Assembly (NCBI RefSeq): GCF_003255815.1
Contig: NC_037681.1
Location: forward strand, 63,441,690 to 63,505,689
Source of the DNA: Theropithecus gelada
Taxonomy: Eukaryota > Chordata > Mammalia > Primates > Cercopithecidae
DNA: 64,000 nt
Reading direction: 5' to 3'
The notes beneath the pieces are model-generated. The model saw only the letters and a list, made by a program, of their open reading frames with translations, made no database searches and was not told where the DNA came from. Numbering within the stretch: position 1 is the stretch's first letter; each line of letters starts with the position of its first letter. Positions 63,711 to 64,000 of this stretch are shown here, one piece after another. The position numbers and the translations under genes were made by a program.

Positions 63711-64000
63711 AATTCAGCTTCATCCATCTTAGTCTGAAGATCTTCACTTCCTCCCCTTCCCGCAGGACAAAATGGAAAGAAAAAGCCCTTGAGAGCAGGA
63801 GGGTAGGACCTATGAGGGGCCATAGGGGGTGGAAGTTCAAACAGGGAATTACGAGCCCAGTCAGATATCCAGTGGGCGGCAGGGAGGAAGACTGCCTGCC
63901 CAGGACCGCCACAAAACAGCTCTGGTAGGGTGAGGGGGGTGTGGGGAGCCAGCCTGGGAAAGTGAAGGAGCCTTGTTCTGTCGAGGGAGATCCCTCCTCT
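63711..64000. other. Unique stretch to the window end
   Basis: No repeat or exon recognised. A short hyphenated inverted repeat 'gattcagatctcaccttgga' / 'gagctgagatctgaattcag' lies at 63680-63719. Confidence 0.4.

Noticed and set aside
1..64000. tRNA, snRNA, 7SL, 5S or microRNA-type genes
   Set aside because: No internal A/B box pairs, cloverleafs or known small-RNA sequences were recognised outside Alu monomers; short hairpins cannot be judged without folding.

Overview
The window reads as nuclear DNA of an Old World monkey (macaque, baboon or guenon type). It is saturated with Alu, L1, MIR, L2, MaLR/ERVL and HERV-H type repeats, which makes it primate. Two of the youngest Alus (33723-34027 and about 37880-38203) carry the reading 'cacctcgcccggctag' together with 'cttgagccacc' near their 5' ends. 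From memory these are marks of cercopithecoid AluY lineages rather than human ones. I recognise no protein-coding exon, tRNA, rRNA or other RNA gene. The window looks intergenic or deep intronic, and most open frames in it are Alu antisense frames, LTR frames or GC-rich chance frames.

Layout. 1-13386: mostly unique, GC-moderate DNA with scattered MIR, L2, Alu and one MER3-like DNA transposon split by an Alu. 13387-18113: a HERV-H type provirus on the minus strand with both LTR7-like LTRs, a 5-bp target duplication with one mismatch, a His-tRNA primer site, decayed gag, pro, part of pol and the end of env. 18114-28205: unique DNA with Alus (one Alu-in-Alu nest), an antisense LTR, a GC-rich patch near 22 kb and a small duplicated segment. 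28206-31480: a nested endogenous-retrovirus locus. An ERVL/MaLR-like element is interrupted by MaLR solo LTRs and by the 5' end of a second, CpG-rich ERV whose primer site best fits tRNA-Phe, as in the ERV-F lineage.

31490-38367: an L1-rich, AT-rich block holding two antisense L1 3' fragments, three Alus stacked on one target site, a three-monomer AluJ and another Alu-in-Alu nest. 38368-49440: mostly unique DNA with simple repeats (a C run followed by TG/CG repeats at 40 kb), an MLT1-like LTR split by an Alu, and the longest open frame of the window (401 codons, minus strand, 46122-47327), which I do not believe is a gene on present evidence. 49442-55300: a MER1-like hAT element, then a second ERVL/MaLR-like element (LTR, internal, LTR) split by an antisense L1 of about 2.2 kb. 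55301-60930: Alus, a MaLR LTR, and the most unusual structure seen: an Alu interrupted by about 270 bp that is an inverted copy of sequence about 1.1 kb downstream, followed by an inverted Alu pair. 60931-64000: mostly unique DNA ending with a MIR.

There is no operon-like cooperation to describe. What the sequence records is layered insertion: old MIR/L2 and DNA transposons, then MaLR/ERVL and L1, then HERV-H, ERV-F-like and Alu insertions. Target-site duplications let the order be read in many places. All identities and family names are by eye and from memory; no alignment or database search was run.
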